NCBI RefSeq assembly: GCF_000009905.1
Contig: NC_006177.1
Span: forward strand, 2,108,001-2,172,000
DNA: 64,000 bases
Source of the DNA: Symbiobacterium thermophilum IAM 14863
GTDB lineage: Bacteria; Bacillota; Sulfobacillia; Symbiobacteriales; Symbiobacteriaceae
Reading direction: 5' to 3'
Shown: in pieces, positions 50,714-59,132 of the stretch
How the letters are laid out: each line of letters starts with the position of its first letter
Position numbering within the stretch: the first letter of the stretch is position 1
Notes under the pieces: model-generated
Database searches by the model: none
What the model saw: the letters and a program-made list of their open reading frames with translations, nothing else
What the model was told of the DNA's origin: nothing
Made by a program: the position numbers and the translations under genes

Positions 50714-52437
50714 GCCAGTTCCTCCTCGGCGAGCTGAGAGGCCACGATCTCCCGGTAGACCTCGCAGCTCTGCAGTAGTTCGCGGTGCGTGCCGATGCCG
50801 GCGACGCGCCCCTGATCCAGCACGATGATCCGGTCGGCGTCCATCACCGTGCTCACCCGCTGGGCGACGAGGATGACGGTGGACCGGGCGGTCTCCGGCT
50901 TCAGGGCGGCGCGCAGCCGGGCGTCGGTCTTGAAGTCCAGGGCGGAGAAGTTGTCGTCGAAGATGTAGATCGCGGGCTTGCGCACCAGCGCCCGGGCAAT
51001 CGTCAGCCGCTGCTTCTGGCCGCCGGAGACGTTGGTGCCGCCCTGGGCGATCGCGGTGTCGTACCCGTCCTTCATCTCGGCGATGAACCCCTCAGCCTGG
51101 GCGATGGCGGCGGCCCGGGCCACCTCCTCGTCGGAGGCGTCCTCGTTGCCGAAGCGGATGTTCGCCGCGATGGTGCCGCTGAAGAGCATCGCCCGCTGGG
51201 GCACGTAGCCGATGCCCGCCCGCAGGTCGCGCAGGCGCCACTGGCGCACGTCGACGCCGTCCACCAGCACCGCGCCCTCCTGCACGTCGTAGAACCGGGG
51301 GATCAGGTTGACCAGGGTGGTCTTCCCGGCGCCGGTACCGCCGATGATGGCGGTCACCTCGCCGGGCCGGGCCCGGAACGAGATCCCCTCCAGCGCCGGC
51401 CGCTCGGCGCCGGGGTACCGGTAGGTGACGTTCCGGAACTCGACCTCACCCCGCACCGTTCCGGGCGAGTAAGGCTCCGGCGGATCGGTGACGCTGGGCC
51501 GCATCTCCAGCACCTCGTTGATGCGGGCGGCCGAGGCCGACGCCCGGGGCAGCATGATGAACATCATGGACAGCATCATGGTGGAGAACATGATGTGCAT
51601 CACATACTGGATGAAGGCCATCAGGTCGCCGACCTCCATGCGGCCGGCGTCGATGCGCAGGCCGCCAAACCAGACCACGGCGATGGCCGTGAGGTTCATG
51701 ATGAGCATCAGCGTCGGCATCAGCGCGCCCATCAGCCGGTTGACCCGGATGGCGGTCTCCGTCAGGTCGCGGTTGGCGTCGACGAACCGCTCCTGCTCGT
51801 AGTCGGTGCGGTTGAACGCCCGGATGACCCGGATGCCCGTCAGCCCCTCCCGCACCACGCGGTTGAGCCGGTCGATCTTCTTCTGCATCGCCTGGAACAT
51901 CGGAATGGCCTTCACCGCCGCCGCGCCGACCGCCGCGCCCAGGACGGGCAGCGCGACGACGATGATCAGCGACAGCGTGCGGTCCTTGGAGAGCGCCATG
52001 ACCACGCTGCCGATGCCCATCATCGGCGCGAAGAGCATCATGCGCAGCCCGACGATGATCAGGTTCGGCACCTGCAGGATGTCGTTGGTGGTGCGGGTGA
52101 TCAGGGTCGCGGTGCCCAGCCGGTCGAACTCGTGCAGGGAGAACCCCTGGGCGTGACGGAACACCGCCTGCCGGAGGTCGCGGCCCATGCCCATCGCGAC
52201 CCGGCTGGAACAGTAGCTGGCCAGCACGGCCACGACGGCGCCGCCCAGCGCGACCAGCAGCATCCAGCCGCCGACCCGCAGGATGTAGCCGGTGTCGCCG
52301 TTGACGACGCCGACGTCGACGATGTCCGACATCAGGGTCGGCAGGTACAGTTCGGCCACCGCCTGCAGAAACACCAGCAGGAAGGTGGCGGCAACAAGGG
52401 CAGAATACGGCTTCAGGAATCGCAACAGCTTGACCAC
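50710..52437 (-). CDS. ABC exporter half-transporter, degenerate Walker B
   Basis: A 575-residue half-transporter with six membrane helices (residues 15-310) and an ATPase with Walker A GGTGAGKTTLVN, a full signature NVSGGQKQRL, and Walker B IYIFDDNFSALDF, where Asp replaces the catalytic Glu. Its partner (48851-50713) has the reverse pattern, so one composite site is consensus and one degenerate, as in TM287/288, BmrCD and LmrCD. ATG 50713 of the partner overlaps its stop. It begins 2 bases after the MarR gene, so the three form one operon. Drug export is the likely role by family. Confidence 0.9.
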   Translation of the reverse strand: MVKLLRFLKPYSALVAATFLLVFLQAVAELYLPTLMSDIVDVGVVNGDTGYILRVGGWMLLVALGGAVVAVLASYCSSRVAMGMGRDLRQAVFRHAQGFSLHEFDRLGTATLITRTTNDILQVPNLIIVGLRMMLFAPMMGIGSVVMALSKDRTLSLIIVVALPVLGAAVGAAAVKAIPMFQAMQKKIDRLNRVVREGLTGIRVIRAFNRTDYEQERFVDANRDLTETAIRVNRLMGALMPTLMLIMNLTAIAVVWFGGLRIDAGRMEVGDLMAFIQYVMHIMFSTMMLSMMFIMLPRASASAARINEVLEMRPSVTDPPEPYSPGTVRGEVEFRNVTYRYPGAERPALEGISFRARPGEVTAIIGGTGAGKTTLVNLIPRFYDVQEGAVLVDGVDVRQWRLRDLRAGIGYVPQRAMLFSGTIAANIRFGNEDASDEEVARAAAIAQAEGFIAEMKDGYDTAIAQGGTNVSGGQKQRLTIARALVRKPAIYIFDDNFSALDFKTDARLRAALKPETARSTVILVAQRVSTVMDADRIIVLDQGRVAGIGTHRELLQSCEVYREIVASQLAEEELA

Positions 52438-52438
52438 G

Positions 52439-52903
52439 TCAGACCTTCTCTCTTGGGCGGGTTGTGGCGTTTCGTTCCAGTGTTTTCAGCAGGATGCGCA
52501 GCCCCTGTTCCACGGCGGCCAGCTCCTCCGCGGACATGTCCGCCACCAGGGACTGCCAGGCGGCGCACACCCGCCGGTCCGTCTGCTCCAGCTCACGCTC
52601 CGCCGGGGCGGTGGCGTACAGCCGGATCAGCCGCTGGTCGGCGGGGTCCGACTCCTTCCGGACGTATCCCCGGTCGGCCATGTGGTCGACGGTGCGGGAG
52701 ACGTGGCTCTTCACCATGGCGACCCGCCGGGACAGCTCCGACACGGTAATCCCCGGTTCCCGCACGATCTCCCGCAGCATGAAGTAGACGGGGGGCGGCA
52801 TGGCCGACTGCCGGAAGGCGTCGTCCAGCAGGCTGCGCATCTCCCGGTTCACCTGATGCCACAGCCGGCTGATCTCGGTGCGCAGCGGGGACAACGCATT
52901 CAC
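52439..52903 (-). CDS. MarR family transcriptional regulator
   Basis: A 154-residue winged-helix dimer. The helix-turn-helix and wing read GITVSELSRRVAMVKSHVSR TVDHMADRGYVRKESDPADQ RLIRLYATAPAERELEQ (about residues 52-107), flanked by the long dimer helices. MarR repressors bind operator DNA and release on binding small ligands. It is the first gene of an operon with the two exporter halves, so it probably represses its own transcript. The start is GTG 52903; the Shine-Dalgarno is modest. The operator cannot be picked out by eye in 52904-52990. Confidence 0.88.
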   Translation of the reverse strand: MNALSPLRTEISRLWHQVNREMRSLLDDAFRQSAMPPPVYFMLREIVREPGITVSELSRRVAMVKSHVSRTVDHMADRGYVRKESDPADQRLIRLYATAPAERELEQTDRRVCAAWQSLVADMSAEELAAVEQGLRILLKTLERNATTRPREKV

Positions 52904-52992
52904 CTCGTTCGCTCCAGAACGTTCGGTACAGAACTAGATCATACGGCGGGCGATCCCGAAATGCAAGCGCGAACTTGCGCCCGTCCGCGCGA

Positions 52993-53021
52993 AAAGCGGC
53001 CACCGACAGGGTGACCGCTTT
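52993..53021 (-). terminator. Terminator of the zinc-ribbon membrane protein gene
   Basis: On the minus strand AAAGCGGTCACC pairs with GGTGGCCGCTTT, followed by TCGCGC. It lies 26 bases after the gene's stop codon. Confidence 0.65.
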
Positions 53022-53047
53022 CCAGATGCTGCGCAACGGGTAAGCGC

Positions 53048-53329
53048 CTACGACCCCGGGGGCGCAAGCCGGGCGCCGCAGTTCGGGCAGACCCGCGGCC
53101 GGAACTCCACCCCCAGGCCCTTCTGGCACGCCGGGCAACGCCAGTCCCGCCAGATGAAGAGGAGGGCGCCGATCAGGACCACCAGCAGCGTGATCATCCC
53201 GTATCGGTCGCCGAAGATCTGGCCGATCGCGGAAGCGCCGACGAACATCAGCACCGCGGCCGTGATCAGGGTCCCGATGAACCGGCGCCGCCTTCGCTCC
53301 ACCAGCTGCCACATCTCTTCCGGGCTCAC
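53048..53329 (-). CDS. Small membrane protein with C-terminal zinc ribbon
   Basis: A 93-residue protein not assigned to a named family. It has a basic N-terminus (VSPEEMWQLVERRRRR), two hydrophobic segments (GTLITAAVLMFVGASAIGQI and GMITLLVVLIGALLFIW) and a zinc ribbon (RCPACQKGLGVEFRPRVCPN CGARL) with two CxxC knuckles. Both termini should be cytoplasmic. GTG 53329 has GGGAGG at 8 bases; an in-frame GTG at 53395 has no ribosome site. Its role is unknown; it is followed by a terminator and divergent from the CotF-like genes. Confidence 0.78.
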   Translation of the reverse strand: MSPEEMWQLVERRRRRFIGTLITAAVLMFVGASAIGQIFGDRYGMITLLVVLIGALLFIWRDWRCPACQKGLGVEFRPRVCPNCGARLAPPGS

Positions 53330-53509
53330 TCGGTAGGCCTCCCTTCTCCATGGCGGCCGGGATGTGTGCCACTCGTCCCGGTCGTGAACATCCACACTTG
53401 AATACTATATCCTACATAGCTCCCGCGGGACAATTCGTCTGTCCGTTGGCTGTCCGCCCACCGGATCATTCTGACCGTTTCGTCGCCGTGTTTTTTCGGC
53501 CCGTATCGC

Positions 53510-53516
53510 CATACTA
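53510..53516 (+). promoter_or_regulatory. Possible SigF/SigG-type -10 box (CATACTA)
   Basis: CATACTA fits the forespore sigma -10 consensus CATAMTA and lies 42 bases before the first CotF-like start. The -35 region (about 53488) is weak. It is suggestive only because coat-like genes follow. Confidence 0.3.
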
Positions 53517-53557
53517 GGAGCAGCGCCCGGAAACCGAACGCGAAGGGAGTGGACAGG

Positions 53558-53779
53558 TTGAGCACCCTCACCCAGACCGAACCGCTCACCGCCCACGAGT
53601 TGCTGCTCCTGAACGAACTGATCCGGCTGGAGTCCGGCGACGTGCAGAAGACCAAGTCCATGCTGGCGATGGTCAGCGACGCCGACCTGCGGCAGCAGCT
53701 CACCGGCTGCCTGCAGACCGGCCAGGCCCACGTGCGGGCCCTGCACGACTTCTGCCGGGCCCGGGGAATCGGCGGATAG
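53558..53779 (+). CDS. Small helical protein, CotF-like first partner
   Basis: A 73-residue helical protein (PLTAHELLLLNELIRLESGD VQKTKSMLAMVSDADLRQQL TGCLQTGQAHVRALHDFC). The LTAHELLLLNE and QAHVRALHDF segments resemble the half of a CotF/coat-F helical bundle. TTG 53558 follows AAGGGAG at 9 bases; GTG 53549 is an alternative. It is 12 bases before the next CotF-like gene, so they are cotranscribed and may pair. It probably belongs to the spore coat or the related rubrerythrin-like group; this is an inference. Confidence 0.72.
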   Translation: MSTLTQTEPLTAHELLLLNELIRLESGDVQKTKSMLAMVSDADLRQQLTGCLQTGQAHVRALHDFCRARGIGG

Positions 53780-53791
53780 GGGGGATGCGCC

Positions 53792-54091
53792 GTGTCCAGC
53801 GTCATCAGCGCCATCGGTGAGGCCATGGGCATGAAGCCCGACGACCGGGTGATCGCCGAGGGGCTGCTCACCGCGGCCAAGCTGAAGGCCACAGCCTACT
53901 GCGCGGCCGTGCTGGAGACCACCAACCCCGACCTGCGGCGGCTGCTCACCACCCATCTCACCGACGCCCTGGCCGAGCACGAGCGGTGCACCCGGCTGGC
54001 CATCGAGCGCGGCTGGTACCGGGCCCACGCCAGCCCGGAGGACCTGGTCAGCCAGTCGCTGCAGGACGCCCGGCACGTGCTGGACGGCTGA
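53792..54091 (+). CDS. CotF-like spore coat protein
   Basis: A 99-residue helical protein. VIAEGLLTAAKLKATAYCAA (about residues 20-39) and LETTNPDLRRLLTTHLTDAL then EHERCTRLAIERGWYRAH (about 40-78) fit the Coat_F domain. CotF is a structural protein of the Bacillus spore coat. The GTG start at 53792 follows GGGGGG. It is the second gene of a two-gene unit and is closed by a terminator. Assignment rests on pattern and length; a database search would firm it up. Confidence 0.75.
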   Translation: MSSVISAIGEAMGMKPDDRVIAEGLLTAAKLKATAYCAAVLETTNPDLRRLLTTHLTDALAEHERCTRLAIERGWYRAHASPEDLVSQSLQDARHVLDG

Positions 54092-54098
54092 TCGCTGC

Positions 54099-54123
54099 GA
54101 AGCCGCCCTCCTGGGGCGGCTTC
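54099..54123 (+). terminator. Terminator of the CotF-like pair
   Basis: GAAGCCGCC pairs perfectly with GGCGGCTTC over a 7-nt loop, followed by TGGTTTG. It begins 7 bases after the stop codon. Confidence 0.75.
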
Positions 54124-54429
54124 TGGTTTGCAGCGGGTACCAGGGGCAGCATCCGCCGCGGGGCGACGGTGGAGGCCACCTCCCCGGCCCGCGCCGCGCC
54201 CATCTTGCGCGATCATGGCCTCGGTCACCGTGACGGCCTCCCGGCGCCGCGCGATGGCCTCGGACGGTCTGGCGCGCCGGATCCGGCCGGGCATGGCCAC
54301 CTTCTCCCCTCCGGATGGGCCGACGCACCGAGTCCAGCGTAGACGGCGGGATGTGGCAGCCGTCCACGTCCGTGAACCCGGGGCAGGGCCACCAGCTCGC
54401 CTGCGGTGCCGGTGCGGCGTCCCCGTGGC
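54124..54429. other. Gap of 306 bases without a convincing gene
   Basis: Short minus-strand frames with a good ribosome site occur (GGAGGGG before an ATG at about 54300, starting MPGRIRRARPSEAIARRREA), and a fragment reads FTDVDGCHIPPSTLDSVRRP. Neither has a family I recognise, and both run into unrelated sequence. It may be a decayed gene between the CotF pair and the serine hydrolase. Confidence 0.4.
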
Positions 54430-55638
54430 TCACCTGGTCGAGGCAGGCTCCAGAAGCACGGCCTGGACCTCCGCAAGGACATCTGTGACGTCCGACATGG
54501 ACAGGTTGGAGAGCACGGCGACGGCGTGGTCATGGGCCGGGGCGTACAGCGCCACGTTGCTGTACCCCGGGAGGGTACCGGTGTGGCCCACCATCTCCTC
54601 GCCGCCGATGACCAGACGCCGTACCCCCAGGCCATACCCTGTCTGCGCCGGCATGTCCTCGTCAGGGGCGTCCACGAAGGTCAGCATGGACTGGAGCGTG
54701 GAATCCGCCAGCAGCCGGCCGCCCAAGAGGCCGGAGGTGAACCGGGCCACGTCGGCGGCGCTGGCCGTCACGGCGCCGGCGGCAAAGGCCGAGGTCTCAA
54801 ACGGCGCCCTGAACCGCTCCATGTCTAGCTTGATCCCCATCCGGCCGGTGCCCAGCACCGTCACGTCGTACCCGCGCACGGTCCCGACAGACTCGGGCTC
54901 GCCCGCAGCCAGGTAGGTGTTGGTCAGCCCGAGGGGGCGGAGCACCTCGTCGTGCAGCAGGTCGGCAAACGGCCGTCCCCCCGCCACCTCGGCGATGCGG
55001 CCCAGGAGCACGTAGTTGCTGTTGGAGTAGTAGTGCTCGGTTCCCGGCGCCGAGCGGGGCGCCTGCTGCCGGATGACATCCAGCACCTCGTCCACGCTCC
55101 AGCGCCGGCGCAGGAGGACCGTCTTCAGGTTGAAGGCCGTGTCCTCGGTGTAGTTGGCAAGCCCGCTGGTGTGGTTGAGCAGCTGCCGCACCGTAATCCG
55201 GTCCCCGTTGGGCACGTCCGGGACGAACCGGCTCACCGGATCCTCCAGGGACAGCCGGCCCTCCTCGGCGAGCCGCAGGACGAGGGCGGCGGTGTACAGC
55301 TTGCTCACGCTGCCGATGTGGAACCGGTCCTCCGCCGTCACCGGCCGCCCGGCCGGCGGGTCGGCCCAGCCCACGGCGCCGGTCCAGACCAGCTCGCCGC
55401 CCTTCACCACCGCCACCTGCAGCGCCGGCACGCCCAGCCGCTCCCGGGCGTCCGAGACCACCTGCATCAGCCGGTCGGAGGCGGCCGGGTCCAGCGTCGT
55501 CGCCACCGCGTGCGAACCCGCCGGCACCGCCGCCGTCACCACCGCCCGGGTGTGCCAGCGCAGGTACCCGATCGATCCCGCGCCCAGCGCCACGGCCCCC
55601 GCGAGGGCGACCAGCGCCAGGCGTTGCCACCGGCGCAT
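54430..55638 (-). CDS. Beta-lactamase/D-alanyl-D-alanine carboxypeptidase family serine hydrolase
   Basis: A 402-residue exported or membrane-anchored hydrolase (N-terminal hydrophobic stretch LALVALAGAVALGAGSIGYL) of the class C beta-lactamase/S12 family. The nucleophile is in FHIGSVSKLYTAALVLRLAE (SVSK, about residue 111), the YxN motif in HYYSNSNYVLLGRIAEV (about 210), and the third motif HTG in MVGHTGTLPGYSN (about 353). This family holds esterases, carboxypeptidases and beta-lactamases; the role here is open. ATG 55638 follows GGAAGGAG. It stands alone, 150 bases from the ISLre2 element. Confidence 0.88.
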   Translation of the reverse strand: MRRWQRLALVALAGAVALGAGSIGYLRWHTRAVVTAAVPAGSHAVATTLDPAASDRLMQVVSDARERLGVPALQVAVVKGGELVWTGAVGWADPPAGRPVTAEDRFHIGSVSKLYTAALVLRLAEEGRLSLEDPVSRFVPDVPNGDRITVRQLLNHTSGLANYTEDTAFNLKTVLLRRRWSVDEVLDVIRQQAPRSAPGTEHYYSNSNYVLLGRIAEVAGGRPFADLLHDEVLRPLGLTNTYLAAGEPESVGTVRGYDVTVLGTGRMGIKLDMERFRAPFETSAFAAGAVTASAADVARFTSGLLGGRLLADSTLQSMLTFVDAPDEDMPAQTGYGLGVRRLVIGGEEMVGHTGTLPGYSNVALYAPAHDHAVAVLSNLSMSDVTDVLAEVQAVLLEPASTR

Positions 55639-55781
55639 CGAATCCGCTCCTTCCCATTGTCGTGAAACCTGGCCACCGCCCCTTCGGTGGCCAACTTCGC
55701 ATGATTCGCCCTTCCCGCGCCGTTTCCTGCGCCGCCCTGCCCCCCGCACCGGGCACCGCCCTCTGCGGCCCGATCCGTCGT

Positions 55782-55793
55782 CCCGGCGCCCCG
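55782..55793. repeat. Left direct repeat flanking the ISLre2-type element
   Basis: CCCGGCGCCCCG here recurs at 57403-57414 on the other side of the element. The family usually duplicates about 9 bases, so a few of the 12 may match by chance in this GC-rich sequence. Confidence 0.55.
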
Positions 55794-57402
55794 TGTGAGT
55801 AAAGTTTTCGTGGGTACAACACATTTTTTCTCCTGAAATAGCAGGACGAGAGATGTGCCCTTCCAAAGTGTTGAGATTGGCCAATACCAACACGAGGAGG
55901 GTCATCTCTCGTCATGGAGCAAATTCGTGCTGCGGTGGATTTCTCCTTTCAGGAGATTGAACGTTTGGCTTGGCAACAGACACTCGACTGCTTCCGCGAG
56001 GCTTTGGTCGAGGCGCTCTCTGCGATTGACACGGCGCTGTACGAGAGCCGAGACCCGAGTCGGTATGTGTACAAGGAAATGCGGTCCCGAAGCGTCGTCA
56101 CCAAGTTCGGGCCGATCACGTTCCAGCGCCGCTACTACTGGGACCGCGAGGAAGAGCGTTTCGTGTTCCTGCTGGATGAGGTGTTGGGAATAGCGAAACG
56201 GCAGCGGGTGAGTGACTCGGTAAGGGCAGATGCGGTTGAAGCGTCTGTGACAGCTGGATCGTACCGGGGTGCTGCGGCAGAGCTGGAGCGGCGGGATTGC
56301 CAGGTGTTTGTCAGCCATGAAGCGATTCGGCAGTGGAACCTGCAGACCGGAAGGGCGCTTGCAGCGGCGGAAAAACAGCAGCAGATGACGTTGGCCGGTA
56401 CCCGACGTGTGCGGGTCTTGTTCATCGAGGCAGACGGGTTCTGGCCAGCTCGTCAGCGTGGCAAGAAGGCAGAAGTCCGGCTGTTTGTGATTCATGAGGG
56501 TTGGATCCAGCGAGGCCCAGGTAGTAAGGAGTACAGCCTGGTGAACCGGCGCGATTTCGTGCCCGAACCGGGCAGGGATAGCTGGGAGCAGTTGAGCGAG
56601 CTTCTGGAGAGCGAGTACGACCTAAGCGAGACCTGGGTGATCATCAACGGGGACCGGGCGTTGTGGATCCGGGAGGGCGTGACGTGGTTTCCCAAGGCGC
56701 TGTACCAGATCGATCGGTTCCACCTGAAGCGGGAGTTAAACCATGTGCTGCGCCACCGGCCCCAGCGCTTAGAGCAGGCACACGCTGCACTTGAAGCAAA
56801 CGATGCTGGACGGTTGCTGGCGGTGCTGGATGAAGCGCATAAAGCCGAGACCGACACGGATCGTCGTGGGAAGATGCGCCGGCTGCTGGCCGACCTCAGG
56901 ATGATGCCGGAGTCAATTCGAGATTACCGTATTCGGCTGCAAGAGCGGGGCGTCAACGTTGAGGGGTTACGCGGCGTGGGCGCCGCGGAAGGGGCGGTGG
57001 AGCGGTATTCGGCACGGCTGCGGAAGGTGGGGCGGAGCTGGTCGGAAAGTGGCCTGATGGCAATGCTGCAGGTGATGGCAGCATATTATCGCGGCGCTTT
57101 ACGGGGGGCCGTACAGTACGTTGAGCGTGCGTTGGGGCTTGAATCTGTGAACGCGGCTGCGGAGAAAGTGCGCCATCGGGTTCGTGAGACCGTAGGCCGG
57201 GGAGTCGATGCTGCCCGGCATGCACGCATGCCGATCCTGAACGCCGGTCGCAACAACAGCGGAGGATACTCCAAGACGTTCAGGGGGTTTGCGGGTCTGG
57301 TGACCAGGTAAAAAACGAGAACGGTAGTCAGCGTCCGTTCAAGAACCAGATTTATACAGAACACTTTTGGAAGTGAGACGTACCCACTTTGGCTTGACAG
57401 GC
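55794..57402 (+). mobile_element. ISLre2-family insertion sequence (about 1.6 kb)
   Basis: The ends share an imperfect inverted repeat: the left end reads AAGTTTTCGTGGGTAC and the right end, inverted, AAGCCAAAGTGGGTAC. A 12-base direct repeat flanks them. One complete transposase gene fills the interior. Base composition is clearly lower in G+C than the neighbours, pointing to recent arrival. The boundaries are uncertain by a few bases. Confidence 0.8.
55914..57311 (+). CDS. ISLre2-family (UPF0236) transposase
   Basis: A 465-residue transposase. The N-terminus (TKFGPITFQRRYYWDREEER) is the UPF0236 domain; SVRADAVEASVTAGSYRGAA and CQVFVSHEAIRQWNLQTGRA form a helix-turn-helix region. The catalytic core has VRVLFIEADGFWPARQR (first Asp, about residue 173), TWVIINGDRALWIREG (second Asp, about 245) and a later Glu. 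It ends NAGRNNSGGYSKTFRGFAGL, typical of the family. ATG 55914 follows GAGGAGGG. No frameshift or internal stop, so it is probably active. Confidence 0.92.
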   Translation: MEQIRAAVDFSFQEIERLAWQQTLDCFREALVEALSAIDTALYESRDPSRYVYKEMRSRSVVTKFGPITFQRRYYWDREEERFVFLLDEVLGIAKRQRVSDSVRADAVEASVTAGSYRGAAAELERRDCQVFVSHEAIRQWNLQTGRALAAAEKQQQMTLAGTRRVRVLFIEADGFWPARQRGKKAEVRLFVIHEGWIQRGPGSKEYSLVNRRDFVPEPGRDSWEQLSELLESEYDLSETWVIINGDRALWIREGVTWFPKALYQIDRFHLKRELNHVLRHRPQRLEQAHAALEANDAGRLLAVLDEAHKAETDTDRRGKMRRLLADLRMMPESIRDYRIRLQERGVNVEGLRGVGAAEGAVERYSARLRKVGRSWSESGLMAMLQVMAAYYRGALRGAVQYVERALGLESVNAAAEKVRHRVRETVGRGVDAARHARMPILNAGRNNSGGYSKTFRGFAGLVTR

Positions 57403-57414
57403 CCCGGCGCCCCG
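57403..57414. repeat. Right direct repeat flanking the ISLre2-type element
   Basis: CCCGGCGCCCCG, identical to 55782-55793, consistent with a target-site duplication. Confidence 0.55.
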
Positions 57415-57530
57415 CAGACCTTGACGCTCTTCTCCCGTCACCGTAGAATAAGTAAGTTGCATTGTAGACCACCGCCGTGCCGCACTCCTGCGCACGGCAG
57501 TTTGCTGTTCGAAAGGGCGGATCACCACGC

Positions 57531-59132
57531 ATGCTGGCCACCACCATGGACTCCCTGGCAGACCAGATCCGCCGCCGGCGGACCTTCGCCATCATCTCCC
57601 ATCCCGACGCGGGCAAGACGACCCTCACCGAAAAGCTCCTGCTCTACGGCGGGGCGATCCGGCTGGCGGGCGCGGTGAAGGGGCGCAAGGCCGCCCGGGC
57701 GGCGACGTCGGACTGGATGGAGATCGAGAAGCAGCGCGGGATCTCGGTGACCACCTCGGTCATGCAGTTCGAGTACGGCGGGTGCATGGTCAACATCCTC
57801 GACACGCCGGGCCACCAGGACTTCTCCGAGGACACCTACCGCACCCTGGAGGCCGCGGACTCCGCGGTCATGCTCATCGACGCCGCCAAGGGCGTCGAGC
57901 CGCAGACCATCAAGCTCTTCCAGGTCTGCCGGATGCGGGGCATCCCCATCTTCACCTTCGTCAACAAGCTGGACCGGGAGGGCAAGGACCCCTTCGCCCT
58001 CATGCAGGAGATCGAAGACGTGCTGGGGATGCGCACCTGCCCCATGAACTGGCCGGTGGGCATGGGCTCCACCTTCAAGGGGGTCTACGATCGGCAGAAG
58101 GGACATGTGGAGCTCTTCGACAACCGGGACCACGGCCAGACCAAGGCGCGGGTGGAGACCACGGGCGTCGACGACCCGGCGCTGTCGGCCGTCCTCGGCG
58201 AGGACCTGCACCGCAGGCTCGTGGAGGAGATCGAGTTGCTGGACGTCGCCGGCGACCCCTGGGACTTCGACCGGTTCCGGCGGGGCGACCTCTCCCCCCT
58301 CTTCTGGGGCTCCGCGCTCACCAATTTCGGAGTGCAGTCCTTCCTGGAGTACTTCCTGAAGCTGGCCCCCGCCCCGGCGCCGCGCCTCGCGGGCGACCGG
58401 CTGGTGGACCCGGAGGAGCCCCGGTTCTCGGCGTTCGTGTTCAAGATCCAGGCCAACATGAACCCGGCCCACCGGGACCGGATCGCCTTCATGCGGATCG
58501 TCTCGGGCCGGTTCGAGCGGGGGATGGACGTCCAGCACGTCCGGCTGGGCAAGAAGGTGCGGCTCTCCCAGCCCCAGCAGTTCATGGCCCAGGACCGGCA
58601 GATCGTCGAGGAGGCCTACGCCGGCGACATCATCGGCGTCTTCGACCCCGGCATCTTCCGCATCGGCGACACGCTCTGCACCGGCGAGCCGGTCGCCTTT
58701 GAGGGCATCCCCTCCTTCTCGCCCGAGCACTTTGCCCGGGTCCGCTTCAAGGACGCGATGAAGTCCAAGCACTTCCGCAAGGGGCTGGAGGAGCTGACGG
58801 AGGAGGGCGCCATCCAGGTCTTCTACGCCACCCAGCCCGGCCACCCCGACCCCATCCTCGGCGCGGTGGGCGAGCTGCAGTTCGAGGTCTTCCAGCACCG
58901 GATGCGGCACGAGTACGGCGTCGAGGTGATCCTGGACCGGCTGCCCTACGAGGTCGCCCGCTGGGTGGAGGGCGAGGGATACCAGCCCCGCCGCTTCTGG
59001 GGAACCGACCACATGGCCGTCACCGACCGGGACGGGCGGAACGTGCTGCTCTTCCGCAACGAGTGGACGATGCGCTACGTCGTCGAGCAGAACCCAGGCC
59101 TGATCTTCAGGGCCACCGCCCAGGCGAGATGA
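57531..59132 (+). CDS. prfC: Peptide chain release factor 3 (RF3)
   Basis: A 533-residue translational GTPase that removes RF1/RF2 from the ribosome after termination. GTPase motifs: G1 ISHPDAGKTTLTEKLLLYGG (about residue 23), RGISVTTSVMQF (G2), DTPGHQDFSEDTYRTL (G3) and FVNKLDREGKDP (G4). RF3 marks are VKGRKAARAATSDWMEIEKQ near the N-terminus and GELQFEVFQHRMRHEYGVEV near the C-terminus. ATG 57531 is the first in-frame ATG; ATG 57546 is also possible, and neither ribosome site is strong. The ISLre2 element lies just upstream and may affect its promoter. Its stop overlaps the next gene. Confidence 0.94.
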   Translation: MLATTMDSLADQIRRRRTFAIISHPDAGKTTLTEKLLLYGGAIRLAGAVKGRKAARAATSDWMEIEKQRGISVTTSVMQFEYGGCMVNILDTPGHQDFSEDTYRTLEAADSAVMLIDAAKGVEPQTIKLFQVCRMRGIPIFTFVNKLDREGKDPFALMQEIEDVLGMRTCPMNWPVGMGSTFKGVYDRQKGHVELFDNRDHGQTKARVETTGVDDPALSAVLGEDLHRRLVEEIELLDVAGDPWDFDRFRRGDLSPLFWGSALTNFGVQSFLEYFLKLAPAPAPRLAGDRLVDPEEPRFSAFVFKIQANMNPAHRDRIAFMRIVSGRFERGMDVQHVRLGKKVRLSQPQQFMAQDRQIVEEAYAGDIIGVFDPGIFRIGDTLCTGEPVAFEGIPSFSPEHFARVRFKDAMKSKHFRKGLEELTEEGAIQVFYATQPGHPDPILGAVGELQFEVFQHRMRHEYGVEVILDRLPYEVARWVEGEGYQPRRFWGTDHMAVTDRDGRNVLLFRNEWTMRYVVEQNPGLIFRATAQAR

